This document shows, in pieces, positions 37,101-49,056 of a DNA stretch of 64,000 nucleotides. The position numbers and the translations under genes are program-made. Each line of letters begins with the position of its first letter. Within the stretch, counting starts at the first letter, position 1. The notes under the pieces were generated by a model, which ran no database searches, had not been told where the DNA came from, and worked only from the letters and a program-made list of their open reading frames with translations. Source of the DNA: Zingiber officinale (taxonomy: Eukaryota; Streptophyta; Magnoliopsida; Zingiberales; Zingiberaceae); NCBI RefSeq assembly GCF_018446385.1, contig NC_055996.1, positions 129,132,532-129,196,531 of the forward strand. Direction: 5' to 3'.

Positions 37101-40100
37101 ACCAGAGGTAAGCATAGCTTACAAGAAAATCCTGAATCATTTGGGAAAGATCTGGATGAGTGGGTTCTGTATAAGTTTTGAAACATGACTAGCTAGGTTC
37201 TGCTTCCCAAGCTATAGAAGTGGCAATTTTAGGGTTTTTTGGTTCCTACTATGGAAACACTTGGAACCAGAATTAGGACCGTAATCACAACATATCAAAA
37301 CCCTAGACATGACTAGCTAGGTTCTGCTTCCCAAGCTATAGAAGTGGCAATTTTAGTTTTTTTGTTTCCTACAATGGAAACACTTAGAACAAGAATTAGG
37401 GCCATAATCACAACATATTAAATGTTAGCACCATTTAGTTTTTAAAACTTCTTTACTGATTCATAATCTACATTTATAAACTTTTTTTTTCCAAGTCCAG
37501 TTAGTACAACATTATAGCTAACTAAGTAAAACTGAAGAATATGTGCCTAAAGAATAATAATTAGATAGATAAGCACAAAAGCTGACCAAAAAAAAAAAGA
37601 TTACTATGGAGTTGTACGCTAGTGGCTAGTCACTTTTATACTACTTGATCATATATCTCAAATCTGTAAACAAAATTTTTGCCAAACCATGCAATAATTG
37701 AAATGCATCTAATTACTATTTAAAATAGATAAAAACAGACTATGATAAGTGTACTGACCAACATATACGCTCATAAAGCATCCAGCGCAGATGACTTCAA
37801 CAAGCATGACTATCCTACAAATATGGAAGAATAAAAGGATTCAAGCAATTAGCAAGACCATTACAAGCACTATCAATTTTATATTAGAAAAACACAGCAA
37901 TATTTACTTGATTGGAAACACATAAAACATAAAACGAAAGGCATCGTGCCAATTATTGTTTGAGCCTCTGCACTATTATGTAGGCATCTTTATGTGTTTA
38001 CATTCACATAGTAATGGTTTTGTAACAATAACAGCAATCAGAATTGTACCATGTACACACCTATCAGAAACCTGAAAAGGTAAACACAGTAACCTGAAGA
38101 CTTGGATATATGTTGCTGAGGACATCAAGTGGCATACCTCAGCAATGTTACAACAGATAATATCTTGATATATGGTTGCCAAACTAAGACAAGTAGCATC
38201 ATTGCACTTCCTGCACCACAAAAATGTAAGAGAGTAAGTTACTAAGTGGCTTGGCAAAACTCCATAAGAAAAAACAGGATGGTCACCTCCATTCATTTCC
38301 ATGCTTTAATCAAGTCATTGAGTAGAAAAATGTATACAGACTAAATAGATAATTGACTTTTAGCATAAATAAGGGAAAAAAATTTGTCTCTAAATTCAAG
38401 GGAAATATAAATGGTGAATTCTCAATCTAGAATGCAGAGCTTTGTAATTTAAGTAACCACATTCTCTTCCTTTCCTTGATCAACGGCTGTATGGCAAGCA
38501 CCATCTCTTCCAGTGATCACAGGAAATTAGTACTGAATATATTCATTTAATTAGGTTAGAATTACAATTCCTTGGAGGAAACTATATCAGCATAGATCAT
38601 TGAAAAAATTAGTGAACTAATGGTATGACATACCGTAGGTGATGGTAGCAAAAGGAAGTTGAGCAATGTGCTTCAATCTTTGACTGAATGAATAATAGCC
38701 CTGAAGACATGCATAAGCCATTATTAGATGCTTCTTACACAGTGACTTACAGGGGGAAAAGAATAAAAATGATGTCTTCTTAAGTTCTTTGTTCAATCAC
38801 CTTCATTCAGACCACTACAACAGGAGATTTATATGTCTATCAAACATATAAGAATAAACAAAGTCAATATCAACTATGTATCAGATCATTCACCATCAAA
38901 AGTTTGATACCCCCAATGCAAGTGTTAGCATTTCAGCAGATAAACTTCCAAATTCTTAATATAGCCAACAAGGTCCACAAAATGACATTTTTTTTTGTAA
39001 AAAGTGATTATGTTGGCAACCTTATCTTTGTAGCTATATGAGTTTTGTGACATTAGATTCCGACAAAATAAATTGAGGTGTCTTATTGCAACCTAGGTAA
39101 GAACCTGAAATAATTGATTCAAGATTGCCAGCATATAAACATTTTATTTTGTAATTCTGTGGAATAACATTGTGTCATTAGGGAGACTACAAATGTGTTT
39201 CATATCATTATTGTGTTTTCCACTTCCACAACTTTCCTACCAATTGTTTGCCTGTAGACATGTTTGCACATGCCAAACAGTTTTCCAAGGATACATCAAA
39301 GAGACAGTTTTGCCAGGAAAATGATACTTGTATCTAACATCATTCTCATGGAATTCCTAAAATGATACTTCATAACAAAAAAGGGAAATTTGAAAAGAGA
39401 AAATTCAGATGGAGAGTACAAGTGGAAGCAACATGAAGTACCTGCAGGCGCACTTTTTTAACCTGGTACACCCAATATTGCTGAAACATAGCTGCAGCAT
39501 GTCAAAAACACATGGTTATAATGAGAATACTAAATAGCCACTAACCAATGTATTTTTCTGGGCAGGAAAGGAAATACGCCAAAGTTATACAAATATAAGC
39601 TAAAGAAAGAAAGCACAGAGCAGAGAAAACAGTACAGCAGATTAAGAAGCACCTAGTTTATGACATATAATATATTATTTAATGACTAATATTTAATAGA
39701 TTAGAGAGGAAGAGATGATGGCATTGTAAGATAAATAACACCCTCACCATATAGAAGTATAAAAAAAAAAGAAAAAAGAAACTTTGTTTCAGCTCAGCTT
39801 CTAGCTAATTAATTGGCTTCTTGTCACCCAAGATCACATCTTCCCTATTGCTTTCATGCATCTTTTCCCTAAAACTGACTAGGATTGATTTTATATATAT
39901 ATGTCAAGGTTGTAACTAAAATCATAAACGAACAGAACTAAAAGCACATAAAATGAAGTAACTGAACATGTTTGAACACATGAAAATTAAAAAGTTAAAG
40001 AGCATCAAAGAAGTGAAATATTAGACCTGTAAGGATCAAAATTAGAACATTGCAACTACAAAGCAGCGTTGGGATTAACTTTGGCACAAGAATAAATATC

Positions 40101-41718
40101 CATGGAGCTGCTGCAGCTACAACAGCATAACCTGCCTAAAACAATGAGATGAAGCTGAGTATCTTAATGCTATGAAGGAAAGAAAGATAGAAAAGATACT
40201 CAATAGTGGGAAAATAAACAAGAAACATGAAGCACTATAGTTTATCATAAAGAAAATAACAGACCATGAAAAAGAAATCTCACTCCTTGGAACGTTGATT
40301 CAAAATGCTCATTAATGAGAAAACTGAGTAAAATGGAGAAAGTATACTTGCCAACAGGAGACAATACAAAGCACTACCAAAGATGCTCCGAGGCTCTCGA
40401 TGACCAGATAATGGAGCTTCATGTATGATGTCAAGAAATCTATAACACATTTAAGAAGAAAAAAACCATTAACAAATACAAGTAGTAAACTCCAAAGCCA
40501 AAACAAAATAATAATCAGAAATCACCCACAATCTGCAATCACAATCTAAGAGATATATAAGGATCAAGTGATGCAATTCCATTGAAAAAGAAATAATGGT
40601 TCCATACTCGTGAAGCTAGTTCTTTAGAGCCATACAACACCAAAAATGGAGACATAATGGAGAGACTGGGCTTAGTGACCCTACTGTACTGATCTTGGAA
40701 TACCATGTGTCAGGATTTACCTTGAAGTGTTTTGTTTTTTTGTTAACACAGTACTTCACAATCCATATATGTTGGAGAAGAAATAAAAGCAAGAACAACT
40801 AAAAGGATAAATTATGTATCCTCCAAGTCATTCCTTTTGTTGTTTAAAATGTGTATTTGATTGCCAAATCTCACCTATATATGGGAACACATTAGGTCAT
40901 TGAAAACTTGGTACCTTATTTATATTTCTAATGATTTGTATGATACCTTTTAATATTTTTTAGGTTTATGTCAAGTTGTCAACACATCTTCAATGTAGCA
41001 ATGTTAGGTTTAATCTACAATGTAAACTTTTTTTTATTTGTAAAAGAAAGAGCAATCACTTTTTGGAAAGGAAATAATAAATAGTTATAATTTCGTACCT
41101 TTTTTTCAATGTAGCAATGAACATTCTAAAAATCAAAAGGTATATCATCTTCTTAAAAACTACTAGGATAGATTGCCCTTTTTCTTATGCTTCGTTAGAT
41201 AGATTTATTAACTTCAATACTTAGAATATCAATTCTTTGGAAGTGAAGATGTGGATTTTTTTTTTGGTGGATTCAGATTACCTTCATCGTAGGATTGCAT
41301 AACTCTACCCCTAGCCCGCACGAGTAAAAAGATGCTTATTCATCTTAACTTGATTAACAACTTAAACTCTCCAAAAAACACACTTCCACAACACCTAAGG
41401 TCTTCCAAAGTAAAAAATTGATATTTCAGCACCCATGTAAATTTCTAGTTAAAAAAAAAAAATCTGTAAAGCAAGCAATCAAACAAGAATATATATACAA
41501 AACAGAAAATTAACAGTGTAGGGGGAAATTCTCTCTTCGTAACGTCCAACAACATGACCCTAAATGGATCATGGGATAAACGGAGACAAGACTAGAAAAT
41601 CGGGCACTTAATCAATTACACATGCGGGACGGAATTAGGGATCGCTGAGGGTTTACAGGTTGTTTTCGTCGGCAGTGAGGGAAGCGGCCGGAGAGGTGGA
41701 GGGTCTCTCGTGGGACAT
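34158..41718 (-). CDS. FIP1: FIP1 (FRIGIDA-interacting protein 1)-like, four membrane segments plus coiled coil, 358 aa
   Basis: Fourteen minus-strand exons join in phase: 41718-41657, 40439-40348, 40131-40027, 39491-39442, 38700-38634, 38210-38138, 37814-37759, 36903-36807, 36326-36242, 35318-35256, 35008-34949, 34597-34505, 34410-34348 and 34268-34158. The protein starts MSHERPSTSP. It has four hydrophobic segments at about residues 40-66, 70-90, 117-137 and 142-168. After GYIHQYNSLDGQP, a long charged coiled coil (about 205-345) includes LSDQQMALLQYQRENLHYL, LAHLLASRDQELRAL, ELRLARNLIAERD and YIEENERLRAILGEWSTRA. The membrane layout resembles the TMEM192 family (inference). In Arabidopsis, FIP1 was found as a FRIGIDA partner; its biochemical role is not known to me. 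The assignment rests on remembered family features and on synteny with the PPR gene. Exons 4 to 7 are short (50-73 nt), so automated gene models may miss some. Confidence 0.85.
37183..37425. repeat. Tandem duplication, period 124 bp, in FIP1 intron 7
   Basis: Two adjacent copies start ACATGACTAGCTAGGTTCTG at 37183 and 37307. They stay nearly identical through AGCTATAGAAGTGGCAATTT and end in AATCACAACATAT. A handful of substitutions separate them. The duplication is intronic and does not alter the reading frame. Confidence 0.85.
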
Positions 41719-42204
41719 CGCCGTCGCACATAGAAAAGACGAACAGGAAATCCAATCGAGTCCTCCTCAGTCTTCACTCACTCTCCTTTCTGAATCTCCG
41801 ATCGGCGCTTGGGATCATTCCCCTTCTCATTCCTCCGCGAAGCCAGCGAACGAGGAGGCGAGACTGGTCGTTACAAGATGCACCAATTGCGATTCGACCG
41901 GGTTTATTTCCCTAAATTGAAGAGCGAACCGCCTCGAACACTAAAAAAGAAAATATGTTTTTTTTACCCGCAGGTAAAGTATCAAATTATCGAAAGTTTT
42001 AAAATAATTAAATCACGTATCCATTTCTTATCCACTGATAAAAATAAATAGTTGGATCAATTTTTTATTTAAAAATTAACCGATTGAGATATTTTTTTAT
42101 CATTCAAATTAATTTCTTCCTATATCAAAATTTTAAAATTTTAAATAAATTAATTAACTGATTTAAAAAAAATCAATCGATTGATTTATTTTGACGAACA
42201 TATA
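41719..42204 (-). promoter_or_regulatory. FIP1 5' UTR and promoter with an overlapping upstream ORF
   Basis: The minus-strand leader upstream of the FIP1 start has an ATG at 41731, 13 nt before the FIP1 ATG and out of frame. After splicing, this uORF would run through the end of exon 1 and stop in exon 2 (at a TGA a few codons in), so it overlaps the main start. Another ATG cluster lies further upstream near 41815. Whether these are in the transcript depends on the transcription start, which I cannot fix. Beyond about 41950 the sequence becomes AT-rich with no recognisable element. Confidence 0.45.
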
Positions 42205-42594
42205 AGAATTGTTTCATGTCAATCTATTGTCGTTTGTTCCATAAATCAACTTTGGGCAAAATTAGCTGATGAACTAAACGTTTTCGGATGGATATGAAAC
42301 TAATTCCTATGTATTCGTCTAATTCTCTTGATTATATTCATATTCTCAAATATCAATTTGATCATATATATTGAGAGCAATGATTTTTTGAACACGAATT
42401 ATATTTTTTGAACACATTCATGTTCAAAAAATTAATACTCTCAATATATTAGATCAAATTAACATTTGAGATCATAGATATAATCAAGAGAACTAGATAA
42501 ATACATAGAAAGTAGTTTCATGTCAATCTAAGAATGTTTAATCCATCAGCCGGTTTTACCTAAAATCGACTGATGGATCAAATGACCTCATATT

Positions 42595-42972
42595 AGAGTT
42601 CAAATCCTCTGTCCCCAATATCACTTGTCCCCTGTCCCACTCATCACCCCAGCCCACTGCCGGTGGCCTCCGGTCGCTGCCCTGATCAATACTATAACCC
42701 TTGGGGAAGCTGAACCCAAGGGGGTCGCCATCTGCACGATCGGGGCCGGAATCCGGCCGGATCTGAGCAAACTTTCCTCTACCGTCGATCTAAGCCCCTG
42801 CTCTGATCCGGCCGGATTTCGGCGTCGATCGTGCCGATGGCGATCCCCTTGGGTTCACCTTCCCTAAGAGTTATAGTATTGATCGGGGCGGCGACCGGAG
42901 GCCGCCGACGGTGGGCTGGGACGATGTGTGGGACACGGGGACAGGGAGATTTGGGGACAGAGAATTTAATTT
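42595..42972. mobile_element. GC-rich foldback MITE with a 9-bp target duplication (Mutator-like)
   Basis: The element is almost entirely a long inverted repeat. The left arm CTCTGTCCCCAATATCAC...CAGCCCACTGCC and GGTGGCCTCCGGTCGCTGCC are mirrored by the right-arm complement. The centre carries CCGGCCGGAT on both sides. It is flanked by CCTCATATT at 42586-42594 and again at 42973-42981. A 9-bp duplication is typical of Mutator-like transposases. Excising one duplication restores the surrounding foldback unit (AAATGACCTCATATTGACATGAAA). Open frames inside it are by-products of GC richness. Confidence 0.85.
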
Positions 42973-43263
42973 CCTCATATTGACATGAAATAAACTTCTA
43001 TATGTTCGTCTAATTTTTCTAATTATATCCATGCATCAAATATTAATTTGACATAATGTATTAAGAGCAGTGATTTTTTGAACATGAATGTGTTCAAAAA
43101 ATTTAATTTGTGTTCAAAAAATCACTGCTCTTAATATATTTAGTCAAATTGATATTTAAGAGCATGAATATAATCATGAGAACTAAACGAATACATAAAA
43201 GCTAGTTTCATGTCAATTCGAGATTGTTTGGTTCATCATCTAGCTAGTTTGGGGCAAAACAAG

Positions 43264-44228
43264 CTTGATCTTGTCCGAAAGTCGATGAGATGGATGCTGG
43301 GGATGTGATGCTCCTGCTGACCTCCTATGGACTTTGCTCCGGTCCTGCAACACAAGCAGCGTCAGTGCCGAGCCAGAGAAGGGGTCCCCGGTGATGGCCC
43401 TCCGATACTCAAGTCAGTCTCCGGCGAAGAAAAAGAAGAAGCAGTAAGCGAAGCAACAAGAACTATAGTGTAACAGTAAAATATCGCATACCTCCACCGA
43501 TGTTTGGACCCCCCCCTTTTTATAGAGCTTCGGTAACGTGCGTGCACGCTTCCTAAGGCAGACACATATCTCAAAGCTTTCCCTGAAAAGACGTATTAGT
43601 AAAGTGTCCCTGACACAGTACCTTAACGGGCCGAGCATATTTTTGAAGTGACAGTGAAAGCTTGCGTCGTACGATCCTATGTCTGACCATGCCGCCTGTC
43701 AACGACACTAGCTCCCAAAAGGATATCAAAAGATAGCCTATTGTGTTTGTTGCTTGGCCGAGCAAAATAGTTGCTCGGTCGGAATTCTACTGTCCATATA
43801 TTGTCTGCTGTTGCGTCGAGCGAGATAGCCGCTCAGTTGAAAGTCCACTATCCAAGTATTGTCTGATGTCGAGCCGAGCGGGATAGCCGCTCGGCCGGAA
43901 GTCCACTGTCCTCGTGACATGTTGCTGGGCCGAGTGGGATGGCCGCTCGGCCGAAAGTCCACTGTCTGCATGCTCGACTGGTGTTGAGTCTGCTGCTCGG
44001 CCGAGTGGAGGAGCCGCTCGACTTGGCTTCTACGCGTCGTTCTCCCTTGAGCGTTGATTGTTTGAATGCTCCCTGTGTCGATGGCGATGGTGGATCGAAT
44101 TCTTCCTCTCGATCGGGGAATGCTTCACTCGACCGGTCGATGCCCTATACGCGTTGACCATCTTGACTTTAACCTCCTTTGACCTCTCCGTGGCAGCAGG
44201 GTAGGGCCTCTCATCATTACTACATCAA
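43264..44228. mobile_element. Probable Gypsy-type solo LTR with CCGAGCGG/CCGCTCGG repeats
   Basis: This ~965-bp GC-richer insertion interrupts the spacer of the foldback array: AAACAAGCT lies before it and a continuation of the spacer follows it. Candidate ends are TGATCTTGTCC and its near-inverse TACTACATCA, but no matching target duplication is visible, so borders are approximate. At 43740-44010, four or five diverged units carry CCGAGCGGGATAGCCGCTCG followed by GAAAGTCCACTGTC, each a small palindrome. There is no coding sequence. Gypsy affiliation is inferred from composition and length only. Confidence 0.55.
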
Positions 44229-45450
44229 AAGATAATAGACCAAATATCCTCGAATTGACATAAAACTAGCTCTCATGTGTTTGTTTAATTCTCTTAATTA
44301 TATTCATGCCTTGAAATATCAATTTGACCCAATATATTAAGAGCAGTAATTTTTTGAACACGGATTAAATTTTTTGAACACATTTATGTTCAAAAAATCA
44401 CTGCTCTTAATACATTAGGTCAAATTAATATTTAAGAGCATAGATATAATCAGAAAAATTAGAAGAACACATAGAAGTTTGTTTCATGTCAATTCGAAGT
44501 CCTTTGGTGTATCAGTTGATTTTAGGCAAAATCGGCTTATGGATCAAACATCCTCGGATTGACATGAAACAACTTTCTATGTATTCGTCTAGTTCTCCTG
44601 ATTATATTCATGACCTCAAATATCAATTTGATCAAATATATCGAGAGCGATGATTTTTTAAACACAAATATATTCAAAAAATATAATTTGTGTTCAAAAA
44701 ATCACTGCTCTCAATATATTGGGTTAAATTGATATTTAAGGGCATGGATATAATCAGGAGAACTAGATGAACACATAGGAATTAGTTTCATGCCAATCCG
44801 AGGATGTTTGGTTTATTAGCCGATTTTACCCAAAATCAACTAATGGACTAAACGACCTCGGATTGATATGAAACTAGCCCCTATATGTTCGTCAAATTCT
44901 CCTGATTATATTCATGCCCTCAAATATTAATTTGATACAATATATTGAGGGTGGTGATTTTTTTAAACATGAATATGTTTAAAAAAATTAATTTTTATTT
45001 AAAAAATCACTGCTTTTAATATATTTGGTCAAATTACTATTTTAATATATAAATATAATCAGGAGAACTGGACAAATACATAGGAGCTAGTTTTATGTCA
45101 ATTCAAGGATATTTAGTCCATTAGCTAATTTTGTCCAAAATTTATTGATGGACTAAACGACCTCGGATTGATAATAAACTAACACATATATGTTCGGTTA
45201 GTTTTTCTAATTATATTCATACCTTTAACACATCATTTTGACCTAATATATTAAGAGCAGTGATTTTTTGAACATGAATATATTCAAAAAATTTAATTCA
45301 TGTTCAAAAAATATTACTTTCAATATATTGCATCAAATTGAGGTTTGAGGAGATGGATATAATCAAGAGAACTAGTTGAATACGTATGAACTAATTTCAT
45401 GTTAATCTAAAGTTGTTTGGTCTATCAAACAATTTTACCCAAAATCAATT

Positions 45451-46995
45451 TTGATAAAAAAAAATTAGTCAATTGATTTACTTAAAATTTTAACATAGAG
45501 AAATCAATTCGACTGGTAGAACATGTCGGTCGGCTGATTTTAAATGAAAAAATGATTCAATTGTTTTTTTTTAAAATCAATGAGTACATGATTTTATCAT
45601 TTTAAAATTATCATATATAATTTGATAATTTTAATACTTTATTTACATGGTTTAATATTTAGGCGTATTTGTGTTTTTGAGTGAAGATATTTTAGTAAAA
45701 ATAAAAAAGCCACATTTTATTTCCTTTATAAGGGTATTATATTATTAAAAATTATCAAAATATGTTTTTTGTCTTAAAAATATGTAAACACAAGAAAACA
45801 ATTGCAATTTTAAAAAAATAAGAATGTTTAAATTAAAAAGGAAAAAAGAGGTAAAAATAAAAAAGATCCTCCATTTTTTCTAAATCATGAAGGCGTATCA
45901 CTTTAATATTTTTTTATTTTTTATAAAAGGACACTCCATCCGAGTTCATTTGGATGGGAAAAGGGAAGAGAAAGAGAAAAGGAAAAGTGATGAAAGGAAG
46001 GGAAGCAGAGAAAAAAAAATAGAAGTACGTATGTTCTCATTATTCAAAGGGGAGAGAAGATTTATTAAGATAATATATTATTGGGAGGAAATGAAAAAAA
46101 TAAAAGTTAAATATATAAAATTATAAAAATATTTTTTAAAAAAATTAGACATTGATTTTTTTTTAATATTAATATTTATTTTATAAATACAAATTAGATA
46201 TTTTTTTGAAAAAAAGTTAAAATTCTTTTATATTACCATTTAAATTAGTTATTTTTAAAAAAAATGCTTTTATATTACCATTTAATTAATAAATCATCAA
46301 TTGATTTATTTATTTGGAGAAAAAATTATTACTTTATTCAATTCATAAATTTTATTTTTTACTTATTTTAAATGAATAATTTCACAGTATTCCTGACCCT
46401 TTTATATTCACTTTTATTATACCTCAATAACATTCAGAATCCTACTAATAATAAAACAAGTTATCAAAGCTCTTTATCGATTCATCATCTATTTAGTATA
46501 AAAAAAAAATTATTGGTGTTTCAAATCATCTTGCAACTATGTAGGAGAGAATTACAATTAAAAAATTGTTGTTAACTATTCCCCTCTTCAATAATATTCA
46601 CTGAACTTAGATATGAGATCACACTCTGAATTAGTTCCCATAAAAAAATATTATCAATTTAATTTTCTGCCAAGTTTCAATGCACTTTGCAAGCTCTAGA
46701 TCCCTCACTTAATTTAGCAACTAAAAAAAGTAAAGTAAAAAATGTATCATCTTAAAGGCAATATCCGTTCCACTCTAATATTCATCAAGTAACAAGTCTT
46801 ACATTAAATAATAATAATCTAACAAATATATAAAAGTATTCAAGTACATAGCATTCAAATGTATAATGCATAGCATCCAAATATAATAATCCAATTATAT
46901 ATCATATAACAAGCAACAAACCATGCAGGGGATTCTCTCCATCCATCATTGGCATAACAAGTTTTTGTGATATTTATAAGAACATCCAAGTAAAG
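45451..46995. other. AT-rich intergenic region without recognisable features
   Basis: Long homopolymer and A/T runs with an A/G-rich patch at 45955-46020. An open frame at 45887-46126 is low complexity and does not look like a gene. I see nothing else. Confidence 0.5.
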
Positions 46996-48025
46996 TGTAG
47001 GGGATCGGTGGTCTGCTAGAAAGGGGGATTGAATGAACGACACCCCCAAATCGATAGCTTCTTCCTACACTTGTTAGTTATGCAGCGGAAATACAAACAA
47101 ACAAGTAGAAAGTTAATCTAAATACAAGACAAGAAATGCAAATCAATACACATCGATTTACGTGGTTCAGAGATAAAGCTTCTACTCCACGGTTGTCCGT
47201 AAGGTGGACGATCTCGATCCGTCGGTGGATAATTCCTCGGTAAACTCCGGCTAGCTCAAACCTCCTTGTGGGTGGAGAAACCTCGCCACAACTCTCACAA
47301 GAACTCTTTTGATGCTAGGGCATAGGTAGACTACTAATATGGGTTAATCACCTCTATTTTGTCAACCTTAACCAAGCTCCCAAGGCTTTGTTATATAGGA
47401 CGCGAGTTGAAAAACTTTGCCTACTAGTCGGCTGATAAAACCATCAGTCGACTGCCCTCTGTGGAAATTCGACCGTACATCCCAACGGCTTGATACCAGT
47501 CGACTGGTAAAAGTATCAATCGACTGTTCCACACTGGTCGAGCAAACAGAAATATTCTGTTCGCTCCCAGTCGACTACACCAGTCGACTACTACAGTAAC
47601 TGCTACAGTAAAACCCTAAACCTAGGATTTTACCCTGAGTACAATCTCTCATGCACTCGTACCGTCACGACTCACTTGACCCTTCTTTGCAACCTTGACC
47701 TCTAGCCTTCAAACTTACTTCCTTTGGCTTTCGTCCCTCGGATGCATCCAAGCCCGAGACTCGTCCCCAATGGCATCCTTCACGTATGCCTCAAAATCGC
47801 TTCCCTCAGTCCTCGTCCTTGCTGCCTTGTCCACGGTCCCTCGGATGCTCCATCCTTCACCGGACCCGAAGCCATCAAGCTGAGTCATATGTGTATCCTG
47901 CAAATATGTACACTCATATACACATATCAAATATAAGGGTTAATCTAACTTAAACCTTTTGCCCAAACACCATAACATATGCTCGTACGGACCATCGAGA
48001 TTGCTCCAATATAAAGCTCTCAACA
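46996..48025 (-). mobile_element. Lone LTR of a SIRE-type Copia element, minus orientation
   Basis: On the minus strand it runs from TGTTGAGAGC to CCCCTACA. It carries the same ordered blocks as the LTRs of the complete SIRE-type element at 51693: TTACG-GGTTC, GTCCGTAAGGTGGACGA, CTCCGGCTA and GGTGGAG-AACCTC. It also has the CCCCCTTTCTAG block that sits just before the LTR end in this group. At 47425-47595 it holds several copies of CAGTCGACTG and variants. No internal region and no clear 5-bp duplication are visible, so it may be a solo LTR or a fragment. Confidence 0.7.
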
Positions 48026-48089
48026 TTTTTAGGCATTGAACAACATACAAATAACATGTAAAAATTTTATATTGCTTAACACATAATTA

Positions 48090-49030
48090 ACTCAACAAAC
48101 TCCACACTTCAATCGCAGAAATAGAAAGTTCATTTGACTTAACCATTTCAGATGTTGAACTCAAAATGACTTGAGCTACTTGTTTAATTGCATTGTTCAT
48201 ATCATCATCATCAACTTTACCTTTCTTTACATTCTTGTTCTTGGATGATGCTCCAACAAAAGAGTTAGCTTGAGATTTAATTGGTTCAGAACTAGGAGTT
48301 GGAATTTGGGCATCCTCATTATAACTACATTTGAATTATCCAAATAGATTTCCGGTTGACATATCATAAAATCAACTTTATCAATGGTTTTAAAATGATT
48401 TTCACCAACATTATTCTCCCCTTCCATGATAGCTTTTCTCTTTCACATTTTTGACACAATTTCAGTTGTCCTGTAGCCCTATCTTTCCCATATAATTGAA
48501 CTAACTTCCCATAATTTACAATAGGCTTGCTCTTCCATTCGATAACTTCTGGTTTTAACTACAAGTTACAATATAATTGCATCAAACATTCATTCATAGA
48601 TAATATCACAAGAGAAAATCAAATATAGTTTTCAAATGCATATCATGAAACACACCTCAATTAGTTGTCACCAAACTTCAAGTTCAACATTGAACATTTC
48701 TGTGGTGGGATCCCATGCAAAATCACTTATACCATTCTTAATAGATCATAACATGAAAATCAGTCTATTTTAATATGTTTCATGCGATTTTGAATCTTGT
48801 CTATATCGATAGATTTGTTGAGAAATTTTGCTTTCCATTCATTCATAATATTTTCAAATGCATGTGTAGTAAGGGTTTCACCAACTCTATTGCTCATATT
48901 ATGTTGGTTCAAATATGCATCAATAAGAGCATCATCCATTACTTTATTCCAAACACACTAATTATTCGCCTTAGTCGCATTTACATTTTCACTTTGTAAG
49001 TCTTTCTTTTTTAGCATCCTTAAGAACAAA
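48090..49030 (-). pseudogene. PIF/Harbinger-type Myb/SANT-like ORF, decayed
   Basis: Read on the minus strand, GISDFAWDPTTEMFNVELEVW (about 48660-48740) and then GKLVQLYGKDRATGQLKLC (about 48460-48520) match the Myb/SANT-like protein that accompanies PIF/Harbinger transposases in plants. A frame with NNVGENHFKTIDKVDF and QVAQVILSS follows. Several stops and frameshifts are present. It lies directly downstream of the transposase remnant in the same orientation, so the two were one element. Confidence 0.65.
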
Positions 49031-49056
49031 AATATAATAACAATCAAAACACACAA

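Larger units (their letters stand above)
42205..45450. repeat. Tandem array of about six palindromic ~305-bp foldback units
   Basis: Each unit has a left arm starting GACATGAAACTAG (variants) and passes through TTCGTCTAATTCTCCTGATTATATTCATG. It turns around at a centre where AGCAGTGATTTTTTGAACA and its complement flank a short loop, then returns as the complement and ends TAGTTTCATGTCAAT. Between units lies a ~75-bp spacer containing TTTTACCCAAAATC and GGACTAAACGACCTCGG. Units begin near 42282, 42567, 44243, 44556, 44863 and 45169, with half of an earlier one at 42205. Units 3 to 6 are directly adjacent at ~305-bp spacing. Two later insertions (42595-42972 and about 43264-44228) interrupt the array. 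No coding capacity is visible. Confidence 0.82.

Noticed and set aside
37976..38302. 108-codon minus-strand open frame
   Set aside because: It covers FIP1 exon 6 in the wrong frame. Phase with neighbouring exons selects the frame giving GSAMMLLVLVW.
42625..42867. 80-codon GC-rich open frame
   Set aside because: It lies wholly within the foldback MITE and reads through its inverted arms.
47417..47936. Short frames within the lone LTR
   Set aside because: No domain, and the sequence matches the LTR blocks of the SIRE-type element.
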